Assembly (NCBI GenBank): GCA_947097535.1
Contig: CAMURM010000094.1
Location: 1 to 6,443, forward strand
Source of the DNA: an uncultured Selenomonas sp.
GTDB lineage: Bacteria > Bacillota > Negativicutes > Selenomonadales > Selenomonadaceae
Reading direction: 5' to 3'
DNA: 6,443 bases
Part shown: one piece after another, positions 5,946 to 6,443 of the stretch
Numbering within the stretch: the stretch's first letter is position 1
How the letters are laid out: each line of letters starts with the position of its first letter
The notes under the pieces: model-generated
The model's input: the letters and a program-made list of their open reading frames with translations, nothing else
Databases searched by the model: none
What the model was told of the DNA's origin: nothing
Translations under genes and position numbers: made by a program

Positions 5946-5954
5946 TGGTATAAT
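5946..5954 (+). promoter_or_regulatory. Extended -10 promoter of the acetyltransferase gene
   Basis: TGGTATAAT carries a perfect TATAAT (5949-5954) with the TGn extension. No recognisable -35 is found at 16 to 18 bases, where the sequence is GC-rich, which is typical of extended -10 promoters. The start would be near 5961, leaving a leader of about 40 bases. Confidence 0.7.
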
Positions 5955-5987
5955 GGAAGCCGGAAAAAGTAAGATTCACCTCAATAG

Positions 5988-5993
5988 AAAGGA
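5988..5993 (+). promoter_or_regulatory. Ribosome binding site of the acetyltransferase gene
   Basis: AAAGGA lies 7 bases before the ATG at 6001, supporting that start. Confidence 0.7.
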
Positions 5994-6000
5994 CTATCTC

Positions 6001-6443
6001 ATGCAGGGCATTGTGAAAAAAGGGCCGCGCCTGCAATTTCGACAGGCGGAGGAAAAGGATCTCGACTACATCCTCGAAGTGGAGTTTCGCCCCGAGAACG
6101 GCAAGTTCGTCATTCCATGGGAGCGCGAGGTGCACGAGCAGACGCTCAATACCGAGGGCGCGATCCACCTCATCATCGAGCGCACGGATACGAAGGAGCC
6201 CGTCGGCTTCCTGATGATCGCGGGACTCACGAATCCGTCGAAGGAGGTCGAGTGGACGCGCATCATCCTCGACAAGAAGGGCGAGGGCTATGGGCATGAA
6301 ACGCTCAAGCTCTTGAAGTCGTGGGCGTTCGATGACCTTAAGTTTCATCGCGCTTGGCTCGACTGCAAGGACTACAACGCGCGCGCGCTGCACGTCTACG
6401 AGTCGGAAGGCCTCGTGCGCGAGGGACTGATCCGCGAGACGAT
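6001..6443 (+). CDS. GNAT-family N-acetyltransferase (partial, 147 codons)
   Basis: The gene starts at ATG 6001 behind its own promoter and ribosome site and runs off the right edge. The family is usually 150-190 residues, so most of the domain is visible. The N-terminal strand LQFRQAEEKDLDYILEVE (11-28) is the common GNAT opening. The central strands include EPVGFLMIAG (66-75). The acetyl-CoA pyrophosphate loop is KKGEGYGHETLKLL (92-105), matching the (Q/R)xxGxG pattern with K in the first place. The C-terminal part, FHRAWLDCKDYNARALHVYESEGLVREG (115-142), is typical of the RimJ/RimL and SpeG-like branch, with N126 and Y133 in the usual places. It would transfer an acetyl group to an amine, but the acceptor (protein N-terminus, polyamine, amino sugar or drug) cannot be told from sequence. 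It has no evident link to complex I apart from sharing the control region. Confidence 0.88.
   Translation, partial: MQGIVKKGPRLQFRQAEEKDLDYILEVEFRPENGKFVIPWEREVHEQTLNTEGAIHLIIERTDTKEPVGFLMIAGLTNPSKEVEWTRIILDKKGEGYGHETLKLLKSWAFDDLKFHRAWLDCKDYNARALHVYESEGLVREGLIRET

Noticed and set aside
5902..6393. Minus-strand reading frame of 163 codons opposite the acetyltransferase
   Set aside because: It crosses the divergent promoters and has no known motif, while the plus strand encodes a clear GNAT domain with its own ribosome site.

Overview
The window holds most of a respiratory complex I (nuo) operon on the minus strand. Next to it, on the plus strand, is a divergently transcribed acetyltransferase gene that runs off the right edge. 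Reading the minus strand from right to left, the order is nuoA, nuoB, nuoC, nuoD, nuoH, nuoI, nuoJ, nuoK and the first 362 codons of nuoL, which continues past the left edge. All are intact and recognisable from conserved subunit motifs. They are packed with 4 to 28 base overlaps or 11 to 30 base gaps, so they almost certainly form one transcript.

The main biological point is what is missing. nuoD is followed after 11 bases by nuoH, so the nuoE, nuoF and nuoG genes that encode the NADH-oxidising module are absent from their usual place. The genes present encode the quinone-binding connecting arm (B, C, D, I) and much of the proton-pumping membrane arm (A, H, J, K, L). If E, F and G are not encoded elsewhere, this is an 11-subunit type of complex I (ABCDHIJKLMN, with M and N expected beyond the left edge). 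Such an enzyme would take electrons from something other than NADH via NuoEF, for example ferredoxin or another redox protein entering at NuoI. It would pass them through the NuoI and NuoB clusters to quinone in the NuoB/NuoD pocket while pumping ions through NuoH, J, K and L.

The 186 bases between nuoA and the acetyltransferase (5815-6000) are the control region. A near-consensus sigma-70/sigma-A promoter (TTGACA, 17 bases, TATACT) drives nuo leftwards. An extended -10 promoter (TGGTATAAT) drives the acetyltransferase rightwards. Between the nuo promoter and the nuoA ribosome site lie a 10-base tandem direct repeat and a 9-base inverted repeat that look like operator DNA. An eight-C run and a small GC hairpin sit between the two promoters.

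The organism is a GC-rich bacterium (about 60% by eye) with strong AGGAGG-type ribosome sites and sigma-A-like promoters. Separate nuoC and nuoD, no nuoEFG and the protein style suggest a high-GC member of the Firmicutes, perhaps Negativicutes (Selenomonas-like). This is an inference with modest confidence. No RNA gene, mobile element or CRISPR array was seen, and no stretch over 300 bases lacks a gene. The long plus-strand reading frames opposite nuo are GC-driven shadows.
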